Source of the DNA: Halopelagius fulvigenes
GTDB taxonomy: Archaea; Halobacteriota; Halobacteria; Halobacteriales; Haloferacaceae
Assembly: GCF_042662625.1 (NCBI RefSeq)
Contig: NZ_JBHSXH010000015.1
Location: 868,001 to 932,000 of the forward strand
Direction of reading: 5' to 3'
DNA: 64,000 bases
The notes under the pieces were generated by a model that had not been told where the DNA came from, ran no database searches, and saw only the letters and a program-made list of their open reading frames with translations. The position numbers were made by a program, and so were the translations under genes. This document shows positions 49,687 to 59,200 of this stretch, piece after piece (position 1 is the first letter of the stretch; each line of letters begins with the position of its first letter).

Positions 49687-50577
49687 ATGCCGTTACATCG
49701 GCTCTCCGTCGCCCCGTTGTACACCGCATCGTTCGGGATGCGGATGTTCACCCACGCCGTGGGGGCGTTGAACCCGCCGAGCGAACGGAGAAAGCGGGAA
49801 CGCCGCGAGCGTCGGACGGACGACGAGGGCCTCCCGTGGTCGTCTCGGGGGCGGTACGGCGGCGTCGGCGGCCACGAGTGGTTCGACACGGACCCGGGCG
49901 CGTCGCGGACGCCGGTCGTGTTCGTCCACGGGAACGGCCGGACGCACGCGGACTGGTCCGACCACGCCGACGCGCTTCTGGAGGAGGGGTTCGCCGGCGA
50001 CGAACTGTGGGCGATAACGTTCGCGCACCCCAACTCGACGCACCGCGAGATGTCCGACCAACTCGACGAGTTCGTCCGTAACGTGCGCAAGTACACCGGG
50101 TCGGACGCGGTTTCGGTGGTCGCCCACAGCCTCGGCGTCACCGGCGTTCGCTTCTGGTTGGAGCGTCGGAACCGCTACGAGTGGGTCGATACCGTCGTCT
50201 CCATCGCGGGGGCGAACCACGGCGTCTCGGTGTGTAGCGGCGAGGAGGACCCGGGGACGCTCGGCGAGTACGCGCGGCCGAGTCGCTTCGTCGGCTACCG
50301 GTACCGCGAACGGCCGAACCACCCGCTCAAGCGGTTGAACGCCGGCACCGAGACGCCGGGCGACGTGACGTACTACACGATTCGCGGGGCGTACGACCAC
50401 TACTACTGGCGCGACCCGGCGAGCCCGAAACTCGACGGCGCGGCCGAGAACGTCCTGTTGTGGACGAACCACATCGGGACGCTACGGTCTGCGCGAACCC
50501 GCGCCCTCCTCGCCGAGTGGTTGCGGGAGGAACCAGACGACGGCGCGGCGGACGGGAGCGGTCGGACGGCCGCGTAA
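49687..50577 (+). CDS. Alpha/beta-hydrolase, class-2-lipase-like
   Basis: A 296-residue protein from ATG 49687 (a GTG at 49651 would extend it by 12). After a basic N-terminus comes VVFVHGNGRTHADWSDHADALLEEGF (oxyanion-hole region), the nucleophile elbow VVAHSLGVTGVRF, an acid in WVDTVVSIAGANHGV, and a His in LLWTNHIGTL for the triad. No signal peptide is evident, though residues 8-30 are moderately hydrophobic. The esterase/lipase substrate is unknown. A purine-rich non-coding tract follows the gene. Confidence 0.82.
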   Translation: MPLHRLSVAPLYTASFGMRMFTHAVGALNPPSERRKRERRERRTDDEGLPWSSRGRYGGVGGHEWFDTDPGASRTPVVFVHGNGRTHADWSDHADALLEEGFAGDELWAITFAHPNSTHREMSDQLDEFVRNVRKYTGSDAVSVVAHSLGVTGVRFWLERRNRYEWVDTVVSIAGANHGVSVCSGEEDPGTLGEYARPSRFVGYRYRERPNHPLKRLNAGTETPGDVTYYTIRGAYDHYYWRDPASPKLDGAAENVLLWTNHIGTLRSARTRALLAEWLREEPDDGAADGSGRTAA

Positions 50578-50580
50578 CCC

Positions 50581-50712
50581 GCCGTTCGACCGGAGAGTAC
50601 TGCGAGGAGAGCGTTAGACGGAGAGCGAAGACGAACCGCAGAGAGAGGAGAACGTCGAGAGACGAGCCCGGAAGAACCGAGAGACGAATCGCAGAGAGGA
50701 GAGAGCGGTACC
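50581..50712. other. Purine-rich convergent intergenic tract with imperfect direct repeats
   Basis: The plus strand is dominated by A and G. ACGAACCGCAGAGAGAGGAG (50631-50650) recurs with two differences as ACGAATCGCAGAGAGGAGAG (50684-50703), and GAGAGACGA recurs at 50656 and 50679. The tract lies between the convergent ends of the lipase and small membrane protein genes, so it would be in both 3' regions. It does not encode an acidic protein in any frame. Confidence 0.5.
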
Positions 50713-50714
50713 GT

Positions 50715-51083
50715 TCAGTCGGCGTTCTGCGGAGCCGAGTGAGTCGCTTGTTTGCCGTGGCTGTGGTCGTCCGACCCGATAACGTCGTCGAAGGGGTGCG
50801 GCGAGCGGAGGATGGCGATGACGCTCCACATGAGACCGGTGAGTATCGACCCCGCCGCGGACATCGTCATCCCGAGGGTGAAGAACGTCGTCCCGTAGAC
50901 GATGCCGATGGTGGCGGAGGGCACCGAGGTGCCCAGCGGAATGTTCGTCGTCGCGTCGCGGAGGGCAGGCACCAGCACGAACAGCGAGAATACGCTTCCG
51001 GCCAGGAAGATTAGGTCCTGCCAAATCATCGTGTTTCCCCCGTCGTAGCGAGCCCCAGAGAGATTGTCCCAGTCATCAAACAA
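50715..51083 (-). CDS. Haloarchaeal membrane protein with His-rich C-terminus
   Basis: A 122-residue protein. It has about three hydrophobic helices (LIFLAGSVFSLFVLVPAL, SATIGIVYGTTFFTLGM, SAAGSILTGLMWSVIAIL) followed by a polar tail with SDDHSHGKQATHSAP, where several His could bind metal. The ATG at 51083 is chosen because a TATA element (TTATATGG, 51103-51110) lies just upstream and predicts a leaderless mRNA; an internal ATG at 51029 is the alternative. Purine-rich non-coding DNA flanks the gene on both sides. No function is recognised. Confidence 0.7.
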   Translation of the reverse strand: MFDDWDNLSGARYDGGNTMIWQDLIFLAGSVFSLFVLVPALRDATTNIPLGTSVPSATIGIVYGTTFFTLGMTMSAAGSILTGLMWSVIAILRSPHPFDDVIGSDDHSHGKQATHSAPQNAD

Positions 51084-51102
51084 TACGAGGACGCCCGACC
51101 AT

Positions 51103-51136
51103 ATAACTTACTCGGTTTAGAGTAAACTTGTTTAAC
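51103..51136 (-). promoter_or_regulatory. TATA box with upstream GTTTA/TAAAC half-sites
   Basis: Minus-strand TTATATGG (51103-51110) is about 24-27 nt before ATG 51083. Immediately upstream on the plus strand are GTTTA-GAG-TAAAC (51115-51127) and GTTTAAC (51130-51136), three half-sites within 22 nt, which suggest an activator or repressor site next to the TATA box. Confidence 0.5.
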
Positions 51137-51172
51137 GAAAGATAACGGCACTCAGAACGTCGTTCGTGAGGA

Positions 51173-51190
51173 ATTATGGTACTCCATAAT
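51173..51190. repeat. Perfect inverted repeat ATTATGG-TACT-CCATAAT
   Basis: A 7-bp stem with a 4-nt loop (51173-51190) lies about 65 nt upstream of the TATA box of the small membrane protein gene. It is AT-rich against a GC-rich background. It could be an operator or the structured part of an RNA; no terminator T-run follows it. Confidence 0.4.
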
Positions 51191-51720
51191 CGCTCCCTAC
51201 GACGTCTCTGTGGTCGGTATCGGCCGAAACAGTCCGTTAACTGATACTGTCCGTCGGCCGTCCGGGGCGTCCCTCGATGCGGGGGTATATGTCCTCGTTT
51301 ATCGACCCGAGGCGGCCACCTCCGGCGGGCGAAACCGAGAACGACGGCGGGGAGGGCGGGGCGATGACGGGGACGGAGAGGACAACGGCGGGACGAGACG
51401 GACACCGGCGGTGGGGGAGGAGTATCGACAGCGAACGGAGGAGTAGCGACGGGGGAAGATGTGAGCACCGGCGGAGCGACGAGGCGGGCTCCGCGGAGAG
51501 GCTAGGCGAGTGCCGACGGAGAAGCGGAGTGGAGCGGCCGAATGGACGAACGGACGACGGCGAGAGAAGGAGGAACCGACGGCAGGAGAGGGAAGACCAC
51601 GGCGGAAGGAAGCGGGACCGAGGACGGGACGACGCGGATGCTCCGCGCTCTGCGGGATATGGAAGACGGAGAACGAGAAGAGGTGAGGAGAGACGAGGCG
51701 GACGACGTGCTACCGAGCGA

Positions 51721-52035
51721 CTACGACCGGAAGATACGGTTCGCCTGCCAGTCGTACTCGACGATTCCGTGGTCGTCTAACAGGGGGAGGTGCACGTGGT
51801 GGAGGTCGGTTTCGACGCCCTGCGTCGCCGGGACGGACGCGTCGGCGCCGATCCCCGTCTCGCGTTCGGCGACTTCCTCGGCCAACTCGCCTACCGTGAG
51901 GGGGAGTTCGAGTTCGGTGAGCGTCTGGAGGACGATTCGTCGTCGTTCGTCCGAGAGGAGGCGGTAGTACTCGTCCTCGGTCAGGCCGGCGGGCGATATC
52001 AGTTCCTCCGTCACCCGCTGCGTCGGTACGGACAT
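51721..52035 (-). CDS. Winged-helix regulator, DUF7344-like
   Basis: A 104-residue protein starting MSVPTQRVTEELISPAGLTEDEYYRLLSDERRRIVLQTL, with a classic ArsR-like winged helix (LPLTVGELAEEVAERETG, then HHVHLPLLDDHGIVEYDW). ATG 52035 is chosen because GAGGAGG lies about 10 nt upstream on the minus strand; the longer frame adds an Arg-rich leader. The domain matches small haloarchaeal DUF7344-type transcription regulators. It is divergent from the large sensor regulator and may control it or the small membrane protein downstream. Confidence 0.78.
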   Translation of the reverse strand: MSVPTQRVTEELISPAGLTEDEYYRLLSDERRRIVLQTLTELELPLTVGELAEEVAERETGIGADASVPATQGVETDLHHVHLPLLDDHGIVEYDWQANRIFRS

Positions 52036-52207
52036 TATCGACTCCCCTCCTCGGCGGCGTTCCGCGTCATCTCGTTCACACCGGAAAGAGAGGTTCTTCC
52101 CGGTTAACGCCACCCCCTAACTCGTTAGGACCTTCGTCGCCGGTAAACTGTCAATTATCGCCCTCGTTCCGGTCGACGCCCGTCGTGTTATCGGCTGAAT
52201 AGATCTT

Positions 52208-52221
52208 CGTTCGAATGAACG
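52208..52221. repeat. Palindrome CGTTC-GAAT-GAACG in the promoter of the large regulator
   Basis: A 5-bp inverted repeat with a 4-nt spacer lies 38 nt before ATG 52259, between two divergent regulatory genes. It is a plausible operator for the small winged-helix protein or for autoregulation. Confidence 0.35.
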
Positions 52222-52258
52222 TAAGGTGTTACGGCCACCTTCCGACAACGGAGGCTTA

Positions 52259-55200
52259 ATGAATCGAAGAGGCGTTACGGAGGGTATGACTTCTGGCTCG
52301 TTGAGCGACGCCCTGCGGGAGACGCTCGCCGTCTTCGAGTCGGTTGGCGACCCGGGGGAGCCGATGACGACGGCCGAGGTGACCGGACACCTCGACGTGT
52401 CTCGTCGGAGTACGTACACGCGACTGGAGAAGTTGGCCGACCGGGGGTTTCTCGGCACGAAGAAGGCGGGGGCGAAGGGGCGAGTGTGGTGGCGTCCCCG
52501 GGACGGCGAGGGGGCGGACGGTCTCGCCGCACTCGTCGACGACCTTCCGGGCGTCGTCTACCGGCGACGAGACGAACCGGGACGGCCCGCGGAGTTCGTC
52601 GGTGGGGAGTGCGAGCGTCTGACCGGATACGCCGCGGAGTCGCTACGCTCCGGCGCGGTCAGTTGGGAAGACGACGTTATCCACCCCGATGACGTCGCTC
52701 GCGTGCGCGAAACCGTCCGAACGGGACTCGACGGCGACGGGCGGTTCTCGGTTCGGTACCGGATTCGGACGGCGGGCGACGACGTGCGCTGGGTGTCGGA
52801 ACGCGGACACGTCGCCGCGCGCGACGCCGACGGGGAGACACAGACGCTCGTGGAGGGGTTGGTAACCGATATCTCGGAGGTGAAAGCGGAGAGCCGGCGT
52901 TTCGAACGCGAGATCGACGAGGTGTTCGAGCGAATCGACGACGCCTTCTACGCAGTGGACGAGGAGTTCCGGTTCACCCACGTCAACGAACGCGCCGAGG
53001 AACTGCTCCAACACCCCGAGGAGGAACTGCTCGGCAGGAGCGTCTGGGAGGTGTTCCCGTCGGCGACGGAGACCGACGCGTGGGAGAGTTTCCACGAGGC
53101 GCTCGAGATGCAGACGCCGACGAGTTACGAGGTGGACTACGACCGGCTGGGCTTCTGGGTCGAGGCCAACGTCTACCCTTCCGAGACCGGCCTCTCGGTG
53201 TACTTCCGGGACGTGACGGAACGGAAGGAGCGCGAACGCGAACTCGAACAGTACGAGACGCTCGCGAAGACGGCGTCCGACGTCATCGTGACGATGGACG
53301 AGCGCAGCGTCGTCCGAGACGTGAACGCGGCGGTCGAAGACGTGTTCGGCTACGAATCCGACGAACTCGTGGGCGAGTCGCTGACGAAACTGATGCCCGA
53401 CCGATTATCTGACGTCCACCGAACCGCCGTCCGGCGCTACCTCGACGGGGAGGGACGCCACCTCGATTGGGACTACCTCGAACTCCCGGGCGTCCGCGCC
53501 GACGGGAGCGAGATTCCGCTGGCGATTTCGTTCAGCGAGTACGAACACGACGGCGAGCGCTACTTCACCGGCATCGTCCGCGACGTGACGGACCGCAGGG
53601 AGATGGAGTCCGACCTCCGCGAGAGCGAGCGGAAGTTCCGAACGCTCGCGGAGAACTTAGCGCAGGTCGTCTGGATGACCTCGGAGGACCCCACGGAGTT
53701 TCTCTACGTCAACCCCGCCTACGAGGAGGTGTGGGGCCGCGACCGAGAACACCTCTACGAGGACGGCCTCGACTTCCTCTCTTCGGTCCACCCGGAGGAC
53801 CGAGAGCGGGTTCGGGAGGCGTACACCGGCCTCCCCGAGGAGGACTACGAGGAGGAGTACCGCATCGTCCGCCCCGACGGGTCGGTTCGGTGGCTTCGCG
53901 CGCGCGGGGTCGTGGTCGGTGACGACGGCGGCGACGACGTCCGCATCGTCGGAATCGTCGAAGACGCGACCGAGCGCATACGGCGAAACCGCGAACTCCA
54001 GCGGCGGGTCCGCCAACAGGAGGTGATAACCGACTTCGGTCGACGAGCGCTCGGAGACCGGGAACTCGACGACCTCGCGTCCGAGGCGGCCGCCCTCGTC
54101 GCGGAAACGCTCGACAACGACTACTGCGCAGTCCTCGACTTCGACGCCGACGCCGACGAACTGCGCCTCAGTCGGGGCGTCGGGTGGGACGAGGGCGCGG
54201 TCGGGTCCACGCTCTCGGCCGTCGAAGAGGGGTCGCAGGCGGCGTACACGCTAACGTCCGAGCGACCCGTCGTCGTGGAGGACCTCGACGCCGAATCCCG
54301 GTTCGACGGTCCGTCCCTCCTCACTGACCACGGCGTGAAGAGCGGAATCAGCGTGGTCGTCGGGTCGTCCGCCGAACCGTGGGGCGTCCTCGGCACGTAC
54401 GACGCCGACGGCAACCGCTTTTCTGAACACGACGTGAACTTCGTCCGGTCGGTAGCGAACATCCTCGCGACGGCCATCAACCGCCGGGAGTACGAACGGG
54501 AGTTGGTCACCCGGCGGACGGAACTGCAGGAGCGCGAACGAACCTTGCGCGGGGCGTACGAGATAATCGCCGACCCCTCGCTTTCGCTCTCGGAGCGAAT
54601 CGACCGACTGCTGAGCGTCGTCCGGGAGACGGTGGGGACCGACTACGCGACGCTCTCGCGGGTGCAGGACGGCGAGTACGTCTTCGAGGCGATAGACGCG
54701 CCCCCGGACGCCGACATCCGGCCGGGCGACTCCGTCCCGCTGACCGCGACGAACTGCGAACGCGTCGTCGAGACGGAGCGAACGCTCGTCCTCAGGGACG
54801 TGGACGCGGACGCCCCCGAGTTGGCCGACCGCGTCGGGAACGCCGAGTGGGGCATCTCCTGTTACCTCGGCGCGCCGGTGTTCGTCGACGGCGAGGTGTA
54901 CGGCACCTTCTGTTTCTACGACATGGACGCGCGCGCCGAGGCGTTCAGCGACTGGGAGGTGACGTTCATCGACATCCTCAGCAACTGGGTGGGTAACGAA
55001 CTCGAACGCGAACGCGACACCGACCGCCTCACGGCGCTGAACAGCCTCAACGCGGTCGTCCGAGAGACGACGGAGGCGATCATCGAACAGTCCACCCGCG
55101 AGGAGATAGAAAAGACCGTCTGCGAACGCCTCGCCGGCACGGACTCGTACCTGTTCGCGTGGATAGGCGACATCAACCTGCCGTCTCAGACGGTGAGCCT

Positions 55201-56215
55201 CCGAACCGAGGCCGGCGTCGAGGGGTTCCTCGACGGGAACGCCGCGCCCCTCGGTCCAGGCGACGAACGCGGCGAAGACCCCACGAGCGAGGTGCTTCGG
55301 ACGGGAGAGGTGCAGACAGTCCAGAACGTCCAGAACGACCCGAAGTACCGACCGTGGCGCGAAACCGCCGAGAGACACGGCTTTCACTCATCGGCGGCGA
55401 TACCGGTCGTCCACGAGGACACGGTGTACGGGGTGTTGAACGTCTACGCCGCCCGTCCGCGGGCGTTCGAGGGCGAGGAACGGGAGGTCATCGCCCAACT
55501 CGGCGAGATCGTCGGCCACGCCATCGCCGCCGTCGAACGCAAGCGGGCGCTGATGAGCAACGAAGTCGTCGAGCTCAAGTTCAGCGTCCCGGCCATCCTC
55601 GACGGCTACGATGTCTCGACCGACTGTAGGTTCACGTTGGACGAGACGGTCCCCCTGCAGGACGGCGCGTACCTCCTCTACGGAACCGCCGACGAGGGCG
55701 CGACCGACGCGGTGTCGGCGTTCGTCGACGCGCACCGCCACTGGGAGGACCTGACGTTCCGCGACGACGGCCGCTTCGAGATACGCCTGTCGGACCCGCC
55801 GATACTCTCCACGCTCGCGTCCCTCGGCGGGTCCATCGAGGAGGCCGCCTTCGAGGACGGGACGCTGAATCTGACGCTCCACCTCTCTCCGAGCGTCGAC
55901 GCTCGCCGACTCATCGAAGTCGTCCGCGACGGCTACCCCGCCGCGGAGATGGTGACGCGAAAGCAGGTCGAACTGGGGGACGGCGACGCGGAACGGATCC
56001 ACGAGACGTTCGTCGAGGCGTTGACCGACCGCCAACGCGCCGCCCTCCGTGCGGCCTACCACGCGGGCTTCTTCGAGTGGCCGCGCGAGGCGTCCGGCCA
56101 GGAGATGGCCGAGGCCCTCGGCGTCACGCCGCCGACGTTCCACCAGCACCTCCGAACCGCCGAGCGGAAAGTGTTCGACTCGCTGCTGTCGTCTTCGGTT
56201 CGGAGCGTCGAGTGA
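52259..56215 (+). CDS. Multi-PAS/GAF bacterio-opsin-activator-type regulator with two DNA-binding domains
   Basis: About 1318 residues. Residues 10-85 are a winged-helix domain (MTTAEVTGHLDVSRRSTYTRLEKLADRGFLGTKK). Roughly 90-580 hold four PAS units (e.g. FTHVNERAEELLQHPEEELLGRS, VRDVNAAVEDVFGYESDELVGES, LYVNPAYEEVWGRDREHLYE). Roughly 590-1095 hold three GAF domains. A BAT (bacterioopsin activator) domain is near 1095-1250, and an HTH_10 motif near 1255-1305 (LTDRQRAALRAAYHAGFFEWPR, SGQEMAEALGVTPPTFHQHLR) closes the protein. GGAGG 4 nt before ATG 52259 favours that start; ATG 52286 is an alternative. No kinase domain is present, so it is a one-component sensor/regulator. The ligand is unknown; it is convergent with a histidine kinase gene 19 nt away. 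Confidence 0.88.
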   Translation: MNRRGVTEGMTSGSLSDALRETLAVFESVGDPGEPMTTAEVTGHLDVSRRSTYTRLEKLADRGFLGTKKAGAKGRVWWRPRDGEGADGLAALVDDLPGVVYRRRDEPGRPAEFVGGECERLTGYAAESLRSGAVSWEDDVIHPDDVARVRETVRTGLDGDGRFSVRYRIRTAGDDVRWVSERGHVAARDADGETQTLVEGLVTDISEVKAESRRFEREIDEVFERIDDAFYAVDEEFRFTHVNERAEELLQHPEEELLGRSVWEVFPSATETDAWESFHEALEMQTPTSYEVDYDRLGFWVEANVYPSETGLSVYFRDVTERKERERELEQYETLAKTASDVIVTMDERSVVRDVNAAVEDVFGYESDELVGESLTKLMPDRLSDVHRTAVRRYLDGEGRHLDWDYLELPGVRADGSEIPLAISFSEYEHDGERYFTGIVRDVTDRREMESDLRESERKFRTLAENLAQVVWMTSEDPTEFLYVNPAYEEVWGRDREHLYEDGLDFLSSVHPEDRERVREAYTGLPEEDYEEEYRIVRPDGSVRWLRARGVVVGDDGGDDVRIVGIVEDATERIRRNRELQRRVRQQEVITDFGRRALGDRELDDLASEAAALVAETLDNDYCAVLDFDADADELRLSRGVGWDEGAVGSTLSAVEEGSQAAYTLTSERPVVVEDLDAESRFDGPSLLTDHGVKSGISVVVGSSAEPWGVLGTYDADGNRFSEHDVNFVRSVANILATAINRREYERELVTRRTELQERERTLRGAYEIIADPSLSLSERIDRLLSVVRETVGTDYATLSRVQDGEYVFEAIDAPPDADIRPGDSVPLTATNCERVVETERTLVLRDVDADAPELADRVGNAEWGISCYLGAPVFVDGEVYGTFCFYDMDARAEAFSDWEVTFIDILSNWVGNELERERDTDRLTALNSLNAVVRETTEAIIEQSTREEIEKTVCERLAGTDSYLFAWIGDINLPSQTVSLRTEAGVEGFLDGNAAPLGPGDERGEDPTSEVLRTGEVQTVQNVQNDPKYRPWRETAERHGFHSSAAIPVVHEDTVYGVLNVYAARPRAFEGEEREVIAQLGEIVGHAIAAVERKRALMSNEVVELKFSVPAILDGYDVSTDCRFTLDETVPLQDGAYLLYGTADEGATDAVSAFVDAHRHWEDLTFRDDGRFEIRLSDPPILSTLASLGGSIEEAAFEDGTLNLTLHLSPSVDARRLIEVVRDGYPAAEMVTRKQVELGDGDAERIHETFVEALTDRQRAALRAAYHAGFFEWPREASGQEMAEALGVTPPTFHQHLRTAERKVFDSLLSSSVRSVE

Positions 56216-56234
56216 GTCGGCGGCGGGGCGGTCC

Positions 56235-59200
56235 TTACCGGTCCTCCGGAACGGGGAGCGTAAAGGAGAACGTCGACCCCTCGCCGGGTTCCGACTCGAC
56301 CCAGATGTCGCCGCCGTGACGCTCGACGATTCGCTCGCAGAGCGCCAATCCGATTCCGGTACCCTCGTACTCCTCTCGGCTGTGAAGCCGGTCGAAGACG
56401 TCGAACACGCGGTCCTGATTCTTCGGCTCGATGCCGATTCCCTCGTCGCGGACGGATATCACCAACTCCTGCCCCCGCCGTTCGGCGCCGACGTGGACCC
56501 GCGGCGGTTCGTCCCCGCTGTAGGTGATGGCGTTCTCGAGCAGGTTCTGGAACACGTGCCGGAGTTGGCTGGCGTCGCCCTCGACGGTGGGGAGTCGTTC
56601 GGACTCGACGTCGGCGTCGCTCTCCGCTATCTGAATCTGGAGGTCGGCGAGAACGTCGTCGAGCACCGCGTCCAACGCGACCGGTTCGAAGGGGTCACCT
56701 TTCGTCTCGATGCGCGAGTACTCCAGGAGGCAGTCTATCATCTCACGCATCCGCTCTGCGCCGTCGACGGCGAACTCGAGGAACTCCTCGCCGTCCTCGT
56801 CCAGTTCGTCGCCGTACCGCTTTTCGAGCAGCTGGAGGTAGCTCGTGACCATCCGAAGCGGCTCTTGGAGGTCGTGAGACGCCGCGTAGGCGAACTGCTC
56901 TAACCGCTCGTTCGACTCTTCGAGCGCGCGTTCGCGCTGCTTCTGTTTGAGTTCGTACTTGACCCACTCGCTCATGAGGTGGTGGAACGTCCGTTCGGTC
57001 TCGGTGAACTCCCGGTCGCGGGAGTCGGTGGAGACGAAGAAGAACGTCCGGTCGGGCTCGTTGTCCAGGGCGATGTGCGTTCCGAGGTACGTCTCGACGC
57101 CGAACTCCTCGTGGGCGATGGCACTCCCGTAGCCGTACTTTTCGGGGTCGTTGAGGCCGGCGGTTCCGCCCTCGACGGCCAGCTGGCAGTACGTCTCCGA
57201 GAGCGGTGCCTCCGCGCCGGGTACGAGATGCTCGTGGTCGCCGCTGACGGCCTCGACCTCAAACGTGTCGGTCGCCGGGTCGACGCGAGCCAGTCCGCCC
57301 AACTCCAGGTCGAACCGCTCGCGACCCAACTCGAAGATGTCTCCGAGCTTCTCGTCGAACGAGTGCTCGGGTTCGGCCATTATCTCGCACAACCGCTGTT
57401 GGTAGTGCTCCCGCCGTTCGCGTTCGAGTTCGTAGCTCACCCACTGGCCGATCATGTCGAGGAGCGTGCGTTCGGCGTCGGAGAACTCCCGGCCGCGGGG
57501 GTCCGTGTCGCCGAACCAGAGCGTCCCGTACGCCGCGGCACCGCTCGTGACCTTCGTCCCGACGTAGCTCCGCAACTCGAACTCCCGGTAGACCTGGTCG
57601 TCGGTCCAGTCGGTTTCGCGCACGTCCGGCACGCAGACGGGGTCGTCCTCCTCGACGGTCCGCCGGCAGAAACAGCCGTCGCCCGGGTCGGTCCACAGCA
57701 CCTCGTCCTCGGCGACGCCGAGGCCGACGCCCCTCTCCAACCGGAACGCCCCGTCCCACGTCGGGAGGTGGTTGAGTCCGCCCATCTGGAGGTCGAACCA
57801 GTCACAGCCCATCTCCAGCAACCGCTCGATCTTCTCGTCGAACGAGAGGGTCGGGTCGGACGTTATCTCGTAGCTCCGCTGGAGGAACGCCTCGCGTTGC
57901 CGGCGTTCGAGTTCGTACTTCGCCCACTGCGCCATCAGTCGCAGGAACGTGCGCTCGTCGTCCGAGAACGCCTCGTCCCGCGAGCGCTCTGAGACGAAGA
58001 AGAACGTCCGATCGGCGTCGCCCTCGACTTCGATGCACGTTCCGAGGTACGTCTCGATGCCGAACTCGTCGCGGACGGTGATACCGTCGTACCCGGCTTC
58101 GACGGGGTTCTCGACGCTCTCGACGCCGCCGGCGTCGATAGCCGCGGTGCAGTACGTCTCCGACAGCGGAAGCTCGACTCCGGGCGCGAAGTGCTCGTGG
58201 TCGTCGCTGACGTACTCGACTTCGAACCGGTTCTCGCCGGGGTCGACCTTGGCCATCGCACCGAGTTCGAGGCCGAACTGCTCGCACCCGAGGTCGAACA
58301 GCGCACGCAACTTCTCCTCGAAGTCGAGCGCCGGGTCGGACGTTATCTCGTAGCTCTCGCGGAGGTACTCCTCGCGGTTCCGTCGCTCCAGTTCGTACCC
58401 GAGCCACTGGCCCATCAGGTCGAGGAACGTCCGCTCGGCGTCGGTGTACGGGGCCTCCCGCGGCGTCTCGGAGGCGAAACAGAGCGTTCCGTACTCGGTG
58501 CCGTCGACTTGGACGGTCGTCGCGAAGTACGCGTCTAGTCCGAAGCGCTCGTAGGCGGGGTCGTCCGTCCACCCGACGTCGGCGGCGTCCGTCACGGAGA
58601 TGGGACCGGGCGACGCGAGCAGCTTCTCGCAGTACGTATCGCACAGCGAGTCCGTGACGCCCGTCTCGATCACGTCGTGGTCGCCGACCGCTTCGACGAT
58701 TTCGAACGTGGTGTCGCGGGTCCGCGTGAAGTACCCGATTTCGAGGCCGAAGCGCTCGCGCCCCAGTCTGAGGAGGCGCTGAATCTTCGTTTCGAACGAC
58801 GCGTCGGGGTCGGCCAGCGTCTCGTACAGTCTGCGCTGGTACTCCTCGCGCGTTTCGAGCGCTATCTTCGCCGTGGTCCGGTCCACCAGCGTCCGCAGTT
58901 TCCGCTCGTTGTCGTTTTCGGGTCGCTCTGGGCCGAAGTACTCCTCGGGCGGGGTGTAGTAGACGTTCCGGCAGACGGTGTTGTCGTAGACGAGAAGCGG
59001 GTGCGTCTCGATGACGTCCTCGATGACCGCCGGCGGAAGCGCCTTGCGATTGTACTGACAGAGCGCCATCGCGTCCCCGTCGAGGAGTTCGTTGATGTGC
59101 GCTTCGCACGTCATGAACGCCTCCTGCGCGCCTTCGTCGCCGACGAGCCACGTCTCCTCGGCGGCGACGCGGAACCCCTCGTACTCGGCGAGTCCCCCCT

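Larger units (their letters stand above)
51084..51720. other. Long non-coding region, strongly purine-rich on the plus strand
   Basis: By hand count, each 60-base row from 51361 to 51720 is 65-78 percent purine on the plus strand, without a simple tandem repeat. The open frames it creates (51277-51780 and 51542-51967) translate to Arg/Gly/Glu-rich low-complexity peptides and partly run antisense into the regulator gene, so I do not call them. The left end holds the promoter of the 50715-51083 gene and an inverted repeat at 51173-51190. Confidence 0.55.

Noticed and set aside
51277..51967. Two plus-strand frames in the purine-rich tract
   Set aside because: Low-complexity Arg/Gly/Glu content follows from the base skew, and the second frame runs antisense into the winged-helix gene.
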